A DNA stretch of 55,955 nucleotides from assembly GCA_021824625.1 (NCBI GenBank), contig JAKAKE010000139.1, forward strand, positions 1 to 55,955. Reading direction: 5' to 3'. Numbering within the stretch: position 1 is the stretch's first letter; each line of letters starts with the position of its first letter. Below, in pieces: positions 38,345 through 48,440 of the stretch. The notes under the pieces were generated by a model. That model saw only the letters and a program-made list of their open reading frames with translations. It was not told the origin of the DNA and searched no databases. Made by a program: the position numbers and the translations under genes. The DNA comes from Bacteroidota bacterium. Lineage in GTDB: Bacteria; Bacteroidota; Ignavibacteria; Kapaibacteriales; UBA2268.

Positions 38345-41300
38345 TCACTCTTTCACAATTTTCTGAATTATCCTCTGTGAACCGAACTTCACAGTTAGAT
38401 AATAAACACCTGCGGGTAAAGATTGTATATTAATTTCTTTTGTCAGTTCATTGCCCTCTTCTTCTGTTTTGAACGACCAAACCTCGATGCCTATCAAATT
38501 AGTCAATGTCATCTCGATTGAAGACGGTATTTGCAAAAATATTTTCACATTATACAATCCGGCACCTGGATTCGGTTGAATTGTTACTGAATGAGTTGAA
38601 TAATTAATTTCATCAACACCAACAATTACATCAATTGAATCTGATTCATTTGTACAACTGTCAGTGTCAAACACAACAACTTTATAAACACCTGCTGATG
38701 TTATTTTATAGCTTTGCTGAGTTGCCCCCGTTATCTTGTTACCATTGAGATACCATTGATAACCAGCCGATTCGCTGGCTGTTAATGTGTTTCGGTATCT
38801 TGAAATAGTAGGTTTAGCCGGAGAAATTTCAACCAGAAATTCTGCATAAGCCGGGCAGCCTCCTGCCGTTGTTCCAGTAACTGAATATAGTCCGGGATTG
38901 GTCACCGTGATTTTTCTTGTTGTTTCGCCTGTTGACCATAAATAAGACTGAAAACCAAGAGAAGCACTTAACTGAACTGAATCACCAAAACACATTGGGT
39001 GTTTCCCGACAGGAGTAATATTAAGATTATTAACTGTCTTGACTAAGACATCAATTGCTTTTGATTTTGCCTTGCATCCACTTGGGTCATTTATTAAAAC
39101 GGAATAAGTGCCTGATTGTTTAATTGTTATTCGTTTTGATGTTTCACCATTAGACCAAATATAATCGGAGAAACCATTTGCAATCTCTAAAATGACACTG
39201 TCACCATCGCAAAATGATGTTTCACCAATCACATTAACCTGCGGTTGAGGAAGGTTGCAGTCCATCAAATCTGCTTCCCATATACCTCTGCCGAATGTTG
39301 CGGCTCTAAGTTTATTGGCTGAATATTGAATTTCAAGTTCCTGAACTATCACATTGGGTAATCCGATGCCAAAAGGTTCCCAATAACTTGAACCATAATC
39401 AGAATAAAACACACCTATATCAGTGCCTACATATAGCCTGTCAGGAGAACCATTTTGATAGACAACACAATTTACTGGAACATTAGGAAGGTTCCCGGAT
39501 ATATTTTTCCATGTTGCTCCATCATATTCAAACACTTTATTTCCTGAAGAGTAATTCGATTTAGTAATCCAAACTCTGTTGGGATTAGCTGGGTCAACTG
39601 CAATATAGGATATTGGACCGCCTGAATATATTTTTTTTGTCCAGTTTTTGCCACCATCTTTTGTAACATGTAAATCACCAATTGAAGCAGCATATAATGT
39701 GTTAGTATCAGAAGGAGCAATTGCCAGAGAGAAAAGATTTTGATTGCCGCCGAAATTTGAAATTTTTTGGTGCCCGGTGCCATAATTTGTTAGTCTCCAG
39801 ACATCATTATAACCTGCATAAAGTACTGAAGTGTTGACAGGATTAATTATAAATGGCGTTATCCAATCACCTTTATCATCTGTTTCGGCTTCTCCAATCA
39901 TATGAGAGAAGTAATCTCCTCCGTTTGCCGAACGTTTTAATTCACCATTAGGATTTGAAGCATACATCCTGTTCTCATTGGTTGGGTCAATTGCTGCTTC
40001 CATTCCATCCCCGGCATAAACACCCATCCATCCGTCATTTTTAAACCTGCGTGTGCCGTTGTCTTGTGAACCTGCTATAATTAAATTAGGATTAGTAACA
40101 GAACATCCAAGCCGATAAAACTGTGAAATGGATAATCCGTCAGACAGGTTTGTCCAGTTAAAACCGCCGTCTGTGGATTTATCAATACCGCCGTCATGTG
40201 CTGCAAAAAGGACATTCGAACTATTTGCGAAAACGAGGTCATGCTGGTCTGCATGAATAAACGGTTTTTGATAACCTCCATACCAGTGAGTCGTTAATGT
40301 AAAAGTTTGGCCTCCATTCTGAGATTTCCAAACATTTACACCTCCGACATAAACTTCGTATGGATTATTTGGTGATACGGTGATGCACAGGTCGTATTCT
40401 CCCTGTCCATATGACGACTCGTAATGGTCATTAGGCCCTCCGTCCTGCCATCCGAGAATATTTTTGGCAGTCTCCCTATTTGATACAATGTCCCAGTTTT
40501 CACCTCCGTCAACTGAAACAGATAATTGCTTAAATCCTCTGTCTAATGATGCAACAACAGCATAAACAAAAAGAGGTTCGAATCGGGTAACAGCTAAAGC
40601 AACTCTTAGCGAACCCTGGTATGTCTGTACAATTTTCCATGTATCTCCGTTATCGCTCGATTTATAAATATAATTGTTTCCCGACCAGGATTTTGTAGAA
40701 GAATAAACAATATTTGGATTACCAGGCATAAATTCCATATCTATGAAAAACTTTCCTCCTTCTTTAAGTCCCCATGAATTGCCGCCATCGGTTGATTTGT
40801 AAATACCTTTGTTTGTACCGGCAATAACAATATTAGGATTATCGGGATGTACGAGTACTCGGTTAACATTATTCAAATTGTCAAGTGAATATTTAAGGTT
40901 AGTAACTTCCCAATTGGTTCCGCCATTGGTTGTTTTTATCAGTCCTATTGAATAATAAGCGGAATATGATGGTTCGCAGTCACCGGTGGCAACATATACT
41001 ATATTCGGATTTCTTTCAGCTATTGCAATATCTGAGACTCCAATGGATAAGAACTGTGTGAATGGGGGAGACCACCAATTCTTTCCCCCGTCAACTGATT
41101 TCCATACACCCCCCGCTGCCGCACCTGCCCAAATAATATTATCGTTATCAGGTTGAAATCTGATTCTGTTTATTCTTCCTATTCCCTGGTTACGTGTATT
41201 ACCAACTGAAGAGGGATTCAGGATTGGCCCCAATAATTTCCATTCCTCAGTTGCCTGAATTGTATTATTATTTTTCTTTCCCTGAAATTTCTGCCACTCC

Positions 41301-41575
41301 TGAAGAATTTTTGTTGCATCGGGAAATTCACCGGTCGGATAAACTCGTCTTTCCCAGAATGATTCCCAACGTTTAAAGTTCTTCCATCCTTTTCTTTCGG
41401 ATTCAGGAATTTGTTCCCAGTAGCTGTTCATAGCTTTCTGTATCTCGTAGAAATTAGGGTTTGCTGATTTTTCTATTTCCAGAATGTATTTCTGCTGGCC
41501 GAATGAAATTCCATTTATAAAACTAATAAGTATGATTATTAGAGATGTTCTTAATAAAATATTTGTTGTTTTCAT
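38345..41575 (-). CDS. Secreted sortilin/BNR-repeat propeller protein with Ig-like modules and T9SS type A sorting region
   Basis: Repeated TTNGGTNWE / SxDGGKNW motifs; Ig-like CxGDSVxLxxxxGFxxYxWSxGETxxxI units; C-terminal IQPNPGAGLYNVKIF...GVYYLTVKFGSQRIIQKIVKE; start moved to MKTTNILL. Confidence 0.85.
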   Translation of the reverse strand: MKTTNILLRTSLIIILISFINGISFGQQKYILEIEKSANPNFYEIQKAMNSYWEQIPESERKGWKNFKRWESFWERRVYPTGEFPDATKILQEWQKFQGKKNNNTIQATEEWKLLGPILNPSSVGNTRNQGIGRINRIRFQPDNDNIIWAGAAAGGVWKSVDGGKNWWSPPFTQFLSIGVSDIAIAERNPNIVYVATGDCEPSYSAYYSIGLIKTTNGGTNWEVTNLKYSLDNLNNVNRVLVHPDNPNIVIAGTNKGIYKSTDGGNSWGLKEGGKFFIDMEFMPGNPNIVYSSTKSWSGNNYIYKSSDNGDTWKIVQTYQGSLRVALAVTRFEPLFVYAVVASLDRGFKQLSVSVDGGENWDIVSNRETAKNILGWQDGGPNDHYESSYGQGEYDLCITVSPNNPYEVYVGGVNVWKSQNGGQTFTLTTHWYGGYQKPFIHADQHDLVFANSSNVLFAAHDGGIDKSTDGGFNWTNLSDGLSISQFYRLGCSVTNPNLIIAGSQDNGTRRFKNDGWMGVYAGDGMEAAIDPTNENRMYASNPNGELKRSANGGDYFSHMIGEAETDDKGDWITPFIINPVNTSVLYAGYNDVWRLTNYGTGHQKISNFGGNQNLFSLAIAPSDTNTLYAASIGDLHVTKDGGKNWTKKIYSGGPISYIAVDPANPNRVWITKSNYSSGNKVFEYDGATWKNISGNLPNVPVNCVVYQNGSPDRLYVGTDIGVFYSDYGSSYWEPFGIGLPNVIVQELEIQYSANKLRAATFGRGIWEADLMDCNLPQPQVNVIGETSFCDGDSVILEIANGFSDYIWSNGETSKRITIKQSGTYSVLINDPSGCKAKSKAIDVLVKTVNNLNITPVGKHPMCFGDSVQLSASLGFQSYLWSTGETTRKITVTNPGLYSVTGTTAGGCPAYAEFLVEISPAKPTISRYRNTLTASESAGYQWYLNGNKITGATQQSYKITSAGVYKVVVFDTDSCTNESDSIDVIVGVDEINYSTHSVTIQPNPGAGLYNVKIFLQIPSSIEMTLTNLIGIEVWSFKTEEEGNELTKEINIQSLPAGVYYLTVKFGSQRIIQKIVKE

Positions 41576-41645
41576 AAAGAGTCCGTTAAACATTAATCAA
41601 TCTATAATTATGACGTATAATTAAATTAAGTATTTATTAATTAGC

Positions 41646-44600
41646 TTATTCCTTTATTAACTTTTTATTGAATAACTTTTCTCCAAGTTTCAGTTTAACA
41701 AAATAAATACCCGCAGGATATTTACTCAAATCAATAGTCTGGCGATAGATTCCGCTCATATCAATATCATCAATTGCGAATAATTTCACACCCTGGATAT
41801 TTGTAATTTCAATTGATGCCCGATTATAATTTCCATTGTTAATTATCAAATTGAAGCTGCCTCTTGTCGGATTTGGCCGGAGCATAAAAATTTCGCAGTC
41901 AGGATTATCATTAACACCAAGAATCACATCAATAGGGTCAGAGTCAGTCCGGCAATCGTTCTCATTAAATACTTTAACAGTATATCTGCCTTCTTGTTTT
42001 GCCTCATAAGCCTGATGAGTGGCTTTAAAAATTAGTGTATCATTTCTATACCACTGATATTTGAATGCTAATGATGATGTTAGTACATTTCCTTCCCTTG
42101 TTATTGTTGGTTTTGGAGGTGCGGGATTTACAATCACTTCTACGGGTGTGGATGTGTTTTTACACCCATATTGCGTAGTTCCGGTAACAGTGTATGAACC
42201 AGATTCCTTAACTATAATTGACCTGCTTGATTGTCCGTTTGACCAATTCCAGGAAGTAAAGGTAATGAAGGGATTACCCTGAAGAGTAACGCTGTCGCCT
42301 TCACAGAATGTTGTGTTGCCCGTAACTTTAACAGATATATTTGGAATTACATGAACAATAATTTCAACAGGTTCAGACGTATATATGCAATTGGCTGTAT
42401 CGGTAACAGTTACCGAATATGTTCCTTCTGTTTTAACCCAAATACTATTAGTAGTCTGCCCTGATGACCAATTGTATGATTTATATATGGCAGGAACTTC
42501 CAGCTTAACACTGTCCCCCTGGCAAATATCTTTTTTTGCATAAATTATATTAGGTATAGGAGAATTACATTCAATAAGGTCATTTTCCCAAAGTCCCCTG
42601 CCATAAGTTGCCGCTCTGATTTTCTTGGAAGCATAATGTATATCAATTTCGCTAATCACAACATTTGGTAAGCCGTTATTAAACAATTGCCAATCTGTAA
42701 GCCTGTTATCGCGATAAAATACACCTACATCGGTACCTATGTAAATCCTATCGGGAGAATTATTCTGATAGATAATACAGTTAGCCGGTACGTTCGGCAA
42801 TGAACCTGAAATATTAGAAAAGTTATTCCCATCGAGCATATAAACTTTTGCACTGTCAGTATAACCTGACGAAGTAAACCAAATCTTATCGGGATTATTC
42901 GGAGCAACCGCAATACTTGTTATAATACCGCCAGTAATTACCTGGGTCCATGTTTGTCCTCCATTATCTGATTTCCAAATTCCACCCTGCTTTGAAACAT
43001 ATATAATATTTGAGTTCGATGGTGCAACGGCAATTGACCAGATAATATTATTTGTGGGCATAAGACCGAGACGGCTCCAAGTCAATCCCCGATTTGTTGA
43101 TTTCCAAACATTTTGAAAGCCGGCATATAATATAGAAGGGAACTTAGGGTCAATAACAAATGGGGTTACCCATCCCGTCTGTTCATTAGTAGTAGTCCGG
43201 CTAAGCATTGGGTTAAACGAATTGCCTCCATTTGTTGACTTCCTGAAATCGCCATAATACAAAGATGTGTAAACAATATCATAGTTTGACGGGTCAACGA
43301 GACATTCCATTCCGTCACCGCCAAGCACGTTTTTCCATTCCTTAGCGAGTAACCTGTGAGTGCCGTTGTCTTGTGTGCCTCCGTAAACGATTCCTTCGGA
43401 TGAAGGCGCGGAGCTTATTCTATAAAATTCTGTAACCTGTAATCCATTATTTATTTCTGCCCAGGCAAGTCCTCCGTTTGTAGATTTGCTTATTCCTCCG
43501 TCATTAGCAGAATAAAGTACACCGGATGGTGAAAATGCGATTTCGTGCTGGTCTGCATGTATCCAGGGAACAATATGTTGTCCTGTCCACTCGGCATTTA
43601 AAGCCCAATTTGTACCACCATCTGTCGTTTTCCATATATTAACACCGCCGATATAGACTTCATTTGCATTTGTCTTCGACACTCCAATTGCAAGGTCATA
43701 ATGTCCCTGGCCTCCGTTTCCCGTTCCTGCCCAATTTTCATGTAAATAGTTTGGTGATGTATTCCTTTGAGCCATAATACTCCAGTTTGCTCCTCCATCA
43801 GTTGATTTTATAACAGAATGAAATCCCATGTCGGAAGCTGTGCTTAATGCATAAATGTAATTCGGGTTTGCCGGAGTTACCGCAACTGCCATTCTAATAA
43901 CATCGTTGGTTGAGAAAGAATAATTATAACTGTATTGCCCCGCAATTAAATCAATTTTTAATACAGCATAAAGCTGCTGATTATTTTGACCGGTTACAAC
44001 ACCTGAACCATAAATTATATTTGGATTGTCGGGTTTGAATTCCAAATCCCTGATATAAGCATTAATCATTTGAAACCAGTTTACACCTCCGTCATAAGTT
44101 GCGTATAATCCGCTTGTCGTTGCGGCAAAGACTGTATCAGGTTTAGCCGGATGTACAATAATTCTGTTTATAATTAAACCATCGGCAATTTGTCTCTGAA
44201 GGCCTGTGGCAGCCCAAGTTGTTCCTCCGTCCGTTGTTTTCAGAACACCGATGCTGTAGCAAGTGCTTCCGCTTAAAGAGCCGTCTGCATCACCCGTAGC
44301 GACATAGACAATATTCGGATTAGATGTTGAAACAGCAATATCAGTAATCCCGATTGACATAAATTCGGTAAAGGGATAAGTGAACCACGATGTACCTTCG
44401 TTTGTTGATTTCCAGACACCTCCATAAGCCGCGCCAGCCCAAAGTATGTTTGGATTTGTCGGGTCGAAGGTAATGCAATTCATTCTACCTATACCAACAC
44501 CCTGCGGATTCTGCGGACTACTTTTAATGGGTGGGGAAGAAGGCCCTAAAAATTTCCATTGATTTGATGCCAATATACTGTTCTGCTTTTGATTATTTTT

Positions 44601-44906
44601 AGCCATGTAATGGTTCCAGCTTTGGTATATTTTAACCATGTCGGGTGGCTTTGCAGTTGAATCAAGTCTTTGTTCCCAGAAATATTCCCACCTTTTGAAT
44701 ATTTTCCAGCCGCTCCCTTTTGTTGGTGTTTTATCTTTCCAATATTCGTTGAAAGATTTTTGGATTTCAAAGAAATTATTTTTATTTGCAGGTTCAACGG
44801 CAGTGTACCATGACTTCTGAGTAACCTGAGAAACGGCATCAGAAGCCGAAAAAATAACAAATACTATAAAACTTAATATCAAAGAAATTCTTGTAATTAG
44901 CTTCAT
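41646..44906 (-). CDS. Paralog of the preceding sortilin/BNR-repeat T9SS cargo protein
   Basis: Same domain order and near-colinear sequence; C-terminal LRPNPTRGSFNLII...GIYFVKLKLGEKLFNKKLIKE. Confidence 0.87.
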   Translation of the reverse strand: MKLITRISLILSFIVFVIFSASDAVSQVTQKSWYTAVEPANKNNFFEIQKSFNEYWKDKTPTKGSGWKIFKRWEYFWEQRLDSTAKPPDMVKIYQSWNHYMAKNNQKQNSILASNQWKFLGPSSPPIKSSPQNPQGVGIGRMNCITFDPTNPNILWAGAAYGGVWKSTNEGTSWFTYPFTEFMSIGITDIAVSTSNPNIVYVATGDADGSLSGSTCYSIGVLKTTDGGTTWAATGLQRQIADGLIINRIIVHPAKPDTVFAATTSGLYATYDGGVNWFQMINAYIRDLEFKPDNPNIIYGSGVVTGQNNQQLYAVLKIDLIAGQYSYNYSFSTNDVIRMAVAVTPANPNYIYALSTASDMGFHSVIKSTDGGANWSIMAQRNTSPNYLHENWAGTGNGGQGHYDLAIGVSKTNANEVYIGGVNIWKTTDGGTNWALNAEWTGQHIVPWIHADQHEIAFSPSGVLYSANDGGISKSTNGGLAWAEINNGLQVTEFYRISSAPSSEGIVYGGTQDNGTHRLLAKEWKNVLGGDGMECLVDPSNYDIVYTSLYYGDFRKSTNGGNSFNPMLSRTTTNEQTGWVTPFVIDPKFPSILYAGFQNVWKSTNRGLTWSRLGLMPTNNIIWSIAVAPSNSNIIYVSKQGGIWKSDNGGQTWTQVITGGIITSIAVAPNNPDKIWFTSSGYTDSAKVYMLDGNNFSNISGSLPNVPANCIIYQNNSPDRIYIGTDVGVFYRDNRLTDWQLFNNGLPNVVISEIDIHYASKKIRAATYGRGLWENDLIECNSPIPNIIYAKKDICQGDSVKLEVPAIYKSYNWSSGQTTNSIWVKTEGTYSVTVTDTANCIYTSEPVEIIVHVIPNISVKVTGNTTFCEGDSVTLQGNPFITFTSWNWSNGQSSRSIIVKESGSYTVTGTTQYGCKNTSTPVEVIVNPAPPKPTITREGNVLTSSLAFKYQWYRNDTLIFKATHQAYEAKQEGRYTVKVFNENDCRTDSDPIDVILGVNDNPDCEIFMLRPNPTRGSFNLIINNGNYNRASIEITNIQGVKLFAIDDIDMSGIYRQTIDLSKYPAGIYFVKLKLGEKLFNKKLIKE

Positions 44907-45065
44907 CTTATCAGTCTCCTTTTTATATCAATAACATTGATATTATATATATTGCAAACTTACAATTTATATAATATTAGATTATTAAACAAAAATATTG
45001 AAGAACAAAATTTATAGCATAATTTTTGATTTACTTTAAGCGGTTAATTAATAAAAAGGTATGCT

Positions 45066-47366
45066 TTGGATAAAAATATTTCAGCGTGTATAATTGCAAA
45101 GAATGAAGAAAAACATCTCTCTGAATGTCTTGATTCTATTGTTTCTTATGTTGATGAAATAATAGTTGTAGATACAGGTTCTACTGATAAAACTGTTGAA
45201 ATAGCCGAGCGATTCGGATGTAAAGTTATAAGGTCGGATTGGCAGGACGATTTTTCAGTTGCAAGAAATACCGCACTCGATTCCGCTACAAAAAAATACA
45301 TCCTCGTTATAGATGCTGACGAGAGGTTTTTGAATCCAGAAGAAGTCAGTAATGTCATTGAAAACAGAAATCCCGAAACAGGCGGCTGGCTCATTAATGT
45401 TGTATCCGAAGCAACAAGGGAAGATGGAAGTGTTGACACTTATTCCTCGGGTTTATTGCGTTTATTTGTCAATCATCCTTCTGTCAGATTCCAAGGGATA
45501 ATTCATGAACAGGTGCTTGAACCATTGCTTCGGGCTGGGTATAGACTCGAACAGTCACCTCTCAAATTTAATCACTTAGGATATGGCCATTCATCCGAAC
45601 AAATGAAGTTGAAACAGGAACGGAATCTTCTTCTTTTAAATAAAGCTCTTGAAAAAAAACCTGAAGATGCCTATTCGCTTTATCAACGGGCAAAAACTTA
45701 TCTTGCTCTAAAAAAATTGAATGAGGCTGAAAAGGATATTAGTAAAACTCTCAAAGTTGTAAATCCGAATAGTGCGGTAAAGCCTCAGGCACTCAATTTC
45801 GGAGCCGTTATTGCTTTCCAGATGGCTAACTATGACCTGGCAATCGAGAGAGCAAAAGAGTCCTTGAAAATTTTGCCTAATCAGTCTTTTGCGAATTACA
45901 TTATTGGAGATACATACACTCAACTCGGTAATTTCCCGGACGCACTCGATTCATACCTGAGTTTGGAAGAAGCAGAAACAAAGGAAGATTTGACAACAAA
46001 AATTGTTGGTGATTATCATTTACCAAAAGAACAACTTTATTTCAGAAAGGGTAAATGTCTGATTGGACTGAAACAGTGGGATGCGGCTTTGATTGAATTT
46101 GAAAAGGGATATAAAATAAATAATCAGGATGTGGGGAATCTTGTCGGAATGGCAAATGTCGCTTTCCAGTGGAAAAAATTTGATGAAGCAAAAAGCTTCC
46201 TTAATAAGGCTCTGGGCATTGCTCCAGGCAGGGAAGACATAAAGAATTATCTAAAACAAATTGATTCGGCATTGCTCAAAATTGAAGGTATAAAATCAGA
46301 AAATGTTGTAAAAACAGGTGGTAATGGTTATAAACCATTTTTAACGTTGAGTATGATTGTAAAAAATGAAGAAGATAATTTACCGGGTTGTCTGGATAGT
46401 GTAAATGATGTTGTTGATGAGATTGTGATTGTTGATACCGGCTCGACAGACAGGACAAAAGAAATTGCAAAAAAATTTAATGTTAAAATTTTCGATTTTG
46501 AATGGGGAAATGATTTTGCGGCAGCAAGGAATGAAGCATTAAAACATTCAACAGGTGAATGGGTATTATATCTCGATGCAGATGAAAGGTTAGATGAATT
46601 TTCAAAAGCAAACATCAGGAACTTGTTAATGAATTCCAATGATGAAATCGGAGGATTCATCTGCACAATAGAAAGCGACCACTTCCAGCTTAACGGCTCT
46701 ACGGAAAGGCACCGGGGAGGATATCCGCGTATATTCAGGAATTATGGATTCCCAAAAATATCATTCCAGGGACGTGTGCATGAGCAAATAACTCCCTCGA
46801 TATTTGCACTCGGGAAGTTAATTAATTTTTCGGATATACTTATTGAACACCTTGGCTATAATCAATCAAGGGAAGTGATGGAAGCCAAGGTGAAAAGGAA
46901 TTATGCCATGCTGATTGAACATGTGCAGGAAGAACCCTTGAATGCTTATGCATGGTACCAGCTTGGGCAGACTCTTGCCCAGATGAAATTAATTGAAGAA
47001 GCTGAAAAAACAATTCGTTTCGCTCTTCAGCTTGGCAATCTTTCCGATTCAGTTTATTCAAGTGCAACATCAACTCTTGCACAGCTTGTCGGTAATAAGA
47101 AAAATTTTGATGAATGTTTATACTGGGCTGATAAATCATTGGAAAAAGCACCGGGGCAGGTTTATGCACTTCATCTGAAAGCATATGCTCTGCTTTATCT
47201 GAATAGATTCGATGAAGCAGAACAACTCTTCAACGAAGTATTAAACAGATTGAGAGCTAAGAAGGGAGTGCCTCATTCAGGATTCGACATTGTCATCCCC
47301 GAAGAAATAGTTATGAAAGGTCTGAATCAAGCGAGGGAGAGGAAAATAATAGACAAGATTTCCTAA
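45066..47366 (+). CDS. Duplicated glycosyltransferase family 2 / TPR protein (GT2-TPR-GT2-TPR)
   Basis: Two GT2 domains (ISACIIAKNEEKHLSECLDSI...VIDADERF and LSMIVKNEEDNLPGCLDSV...YLDADERL), each followed by TPRs; TTG start. Confidence 0.88.
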   Translation: MDKNISACIIAKNEEKHLSECLDSIVSYVDEIIVVDTGSTDKTVEIAERFGCKVIRSDWQDDFSVARNTALDSATKKYILVIDADERFLNPEEVSNVIENRNPETGGWLINVVSEATREDGSVDTYSSGLLRLFVNHPSVRFQGIIHEQVLEPLLRAGYRLEQSPLKFNHLGYGHSSEQMKLKQERNLLLLNKALEKKPEDAYSLYQRAKTYLALKKLNEAEKDISKTLKVVNPNSAVKPQALNFGAVIAFQMANYDLAIERAKESLKILPNQSFANYIIGDTYTQLGNFPDALDSYLSLEEAETKEDLTTKIVGDYHLPKEQLYFRKGKCLIGLKQWDAALIEFEKGYKINNQDVGNLVGMANVAFQWKKFDEAKSFLNKALGIAPGREDIKNYLKQIDSALLKIEGIKSENVVKTGGNGYKPFLTLSMIVKNEEDNLPGCLDSVNDVVDEIVIVDTGSTDRTKEIAKKFNVKIFDFEWGNDFAAARNEALKHSTGEWVLYLDADERLDEFSKANIRNLLMNSNDEIGGFICTIESDHFQLNGSTERHRGGYPRIFRNYGFPKISFQGRVHEQITPSIFALGKLINFSDILIEHLGYNQSREVMEAKVKRNYAMLIEHVQEEPLNAYAWYQLGQTLAQMKLIEEAEKTIRFALQLGNLSDSVYSSATSTLAQLVGNKKNFDECLYWADKSLEKAPGQVYALHLKAYALLYLNRFDEAEQLFNEVLNRLRAKKGVPHSGFDIVIPEEIVMKGLNQARERKIIDKIS

Positions 47367-47377
47367 AAAAAAATTCT

Positions 47378-47599
47378 TTAATAATAATTAATAAATTGTT
47401 CAATTGATAATCCTGCTTGTCGCAATATTGCTCTCAGGGTTCCTTTATCAAGTGTTTTATGGTTTGGAACTACAATTTGACAAAAAGGTTCGGATTTTCT
47501 AATTATGATATGACTTCCAGTTTGACGTCTAACAGTATAACCAAATTTTTCTTATACTTTAATACATTCTTTACCTGATATTTGAGGTAGATGACTCAT
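47378..47599 (-). pseudogene. hicA: HicA-family toxin gene interrupted by one in-frame TAA (codon 16)
   Basis: Manual translation: MSHLPQISGKECIKV*EKFGYTVRRQTGSHIIIRKSEPFCQIVVPNHKTLDKGTLRAILRQAGLSIEQFINYY*; stop at 47552-47554. Confidence 0.88.
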
Positions 47600-47802
47600 A
47601 AAACAATAGTCATGGCTTCATATTTTTCTTCGGGAACTTCAATTCCATCTTCGAGCAAACATTCCGTATATAATTGAATTGCTTCTTTTATATTTATAAT
47701 CGCTTCTTCTTTGGTTTCCCCCTGGCTTATACAACCCGGTAAGCTTGGACATTCAACTACCCAAAAACCATCTTCTCCTTTTGTTAGAATTATCTGTCTC
47801 AT
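47596..47802 (-). CDS. hicB: HicB-family antitoxin
   Basis: DGFWVVECPSLPGCISQGETKEEAIINIKEAIQLYTECLLEDG; stop overlaps the hicA ATG. Confidence 0.9.
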   Translation of the reverse strand: MRQIILTKGEDGFWVVECPSLPGCISQGETKEEAIINIKEAIQLYTECLLEDGIEVPEEKYEAMTIVL

Positions 47803-47865
47803 TTTAATTGCTTATAAAATTGTACATTTTAAATGGTAACGCTTGTACTTAAAAATTAGTTTGAA

Positions 47866-48423
47866 TCAATTTTTCCTAATCCAAACATCTCCGTTAACAG
47901 CGTCCATACGTCTCATACCTCTGCTTTTGCTATAAAACCATTGATAGTATTTATCGCTCGGGGATATATCATGATTAGATACTATATAAATATCAGAATA
48001 TCTAATACCATCTATAAATAATGGGATATTTGTTTGATTGCTCATATAATACTCCCCCAAACCTTCCCAATAAATATTTAAATTAAATTGATTTGAATAT
48101 TTTGACATACTCAAAAGAAGGAATGTTGTATCGGTTTTTGGAAGTTTTTGGGCATATACAGAGATATTAAGATTATGATTATTGTCGCATCCGAAACTGA
48201 ATTTTTCAAAAGAAGGAGTCGTATCTCTGACAACTGATTCTATTATATAGTACCTCATCTCTCCGCTCTGATTGACAAACTTCATGGTATCATTTGCTTT
48301 GTATATCTGCCAGTCTTTTTCATCGGAATTGAACTCATAAAAGGCATCATGTTCGCCATCAATACAACAACCTCCCAATAGGATTAGAGGTAATACAAAT
48401 AATATTGAATACAATATTTTCAT
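47866..48423 (-). CDS. Hypothetical lipoprotein
   Basis: MKILYSILFVLPLILLGGCC lipobox. Confidence 0.7.
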   Translation of the reverse strand: MKILYSILFVLPLILLGGCCIDGEHDAFYEFNSDEKDWQIYKANDTMKFVNQSGEMRYYIIESVVRDTTPSFEKFSFGCDNNHNLNISVYAQKLPKTDTTFLLLSMSKYSNQFNLNIYWEGLGEYYMSNQTNIPLFIDGIRYSDIYIVSNHDISPSDKYYQWFYSKSRGMRRMDAVNGDVWIRKN

Positions 48424-48440
48424 TCAATCAAACGATAATG

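Noticed and set aside
47597-47599. Treating hicB as an orphan antitoxin with no toxin, as the ORF track suggests
   Set aside because: Manual translation downstream shows a full hicA frame interrupted by one stop, so the toxin gene is present but broken.
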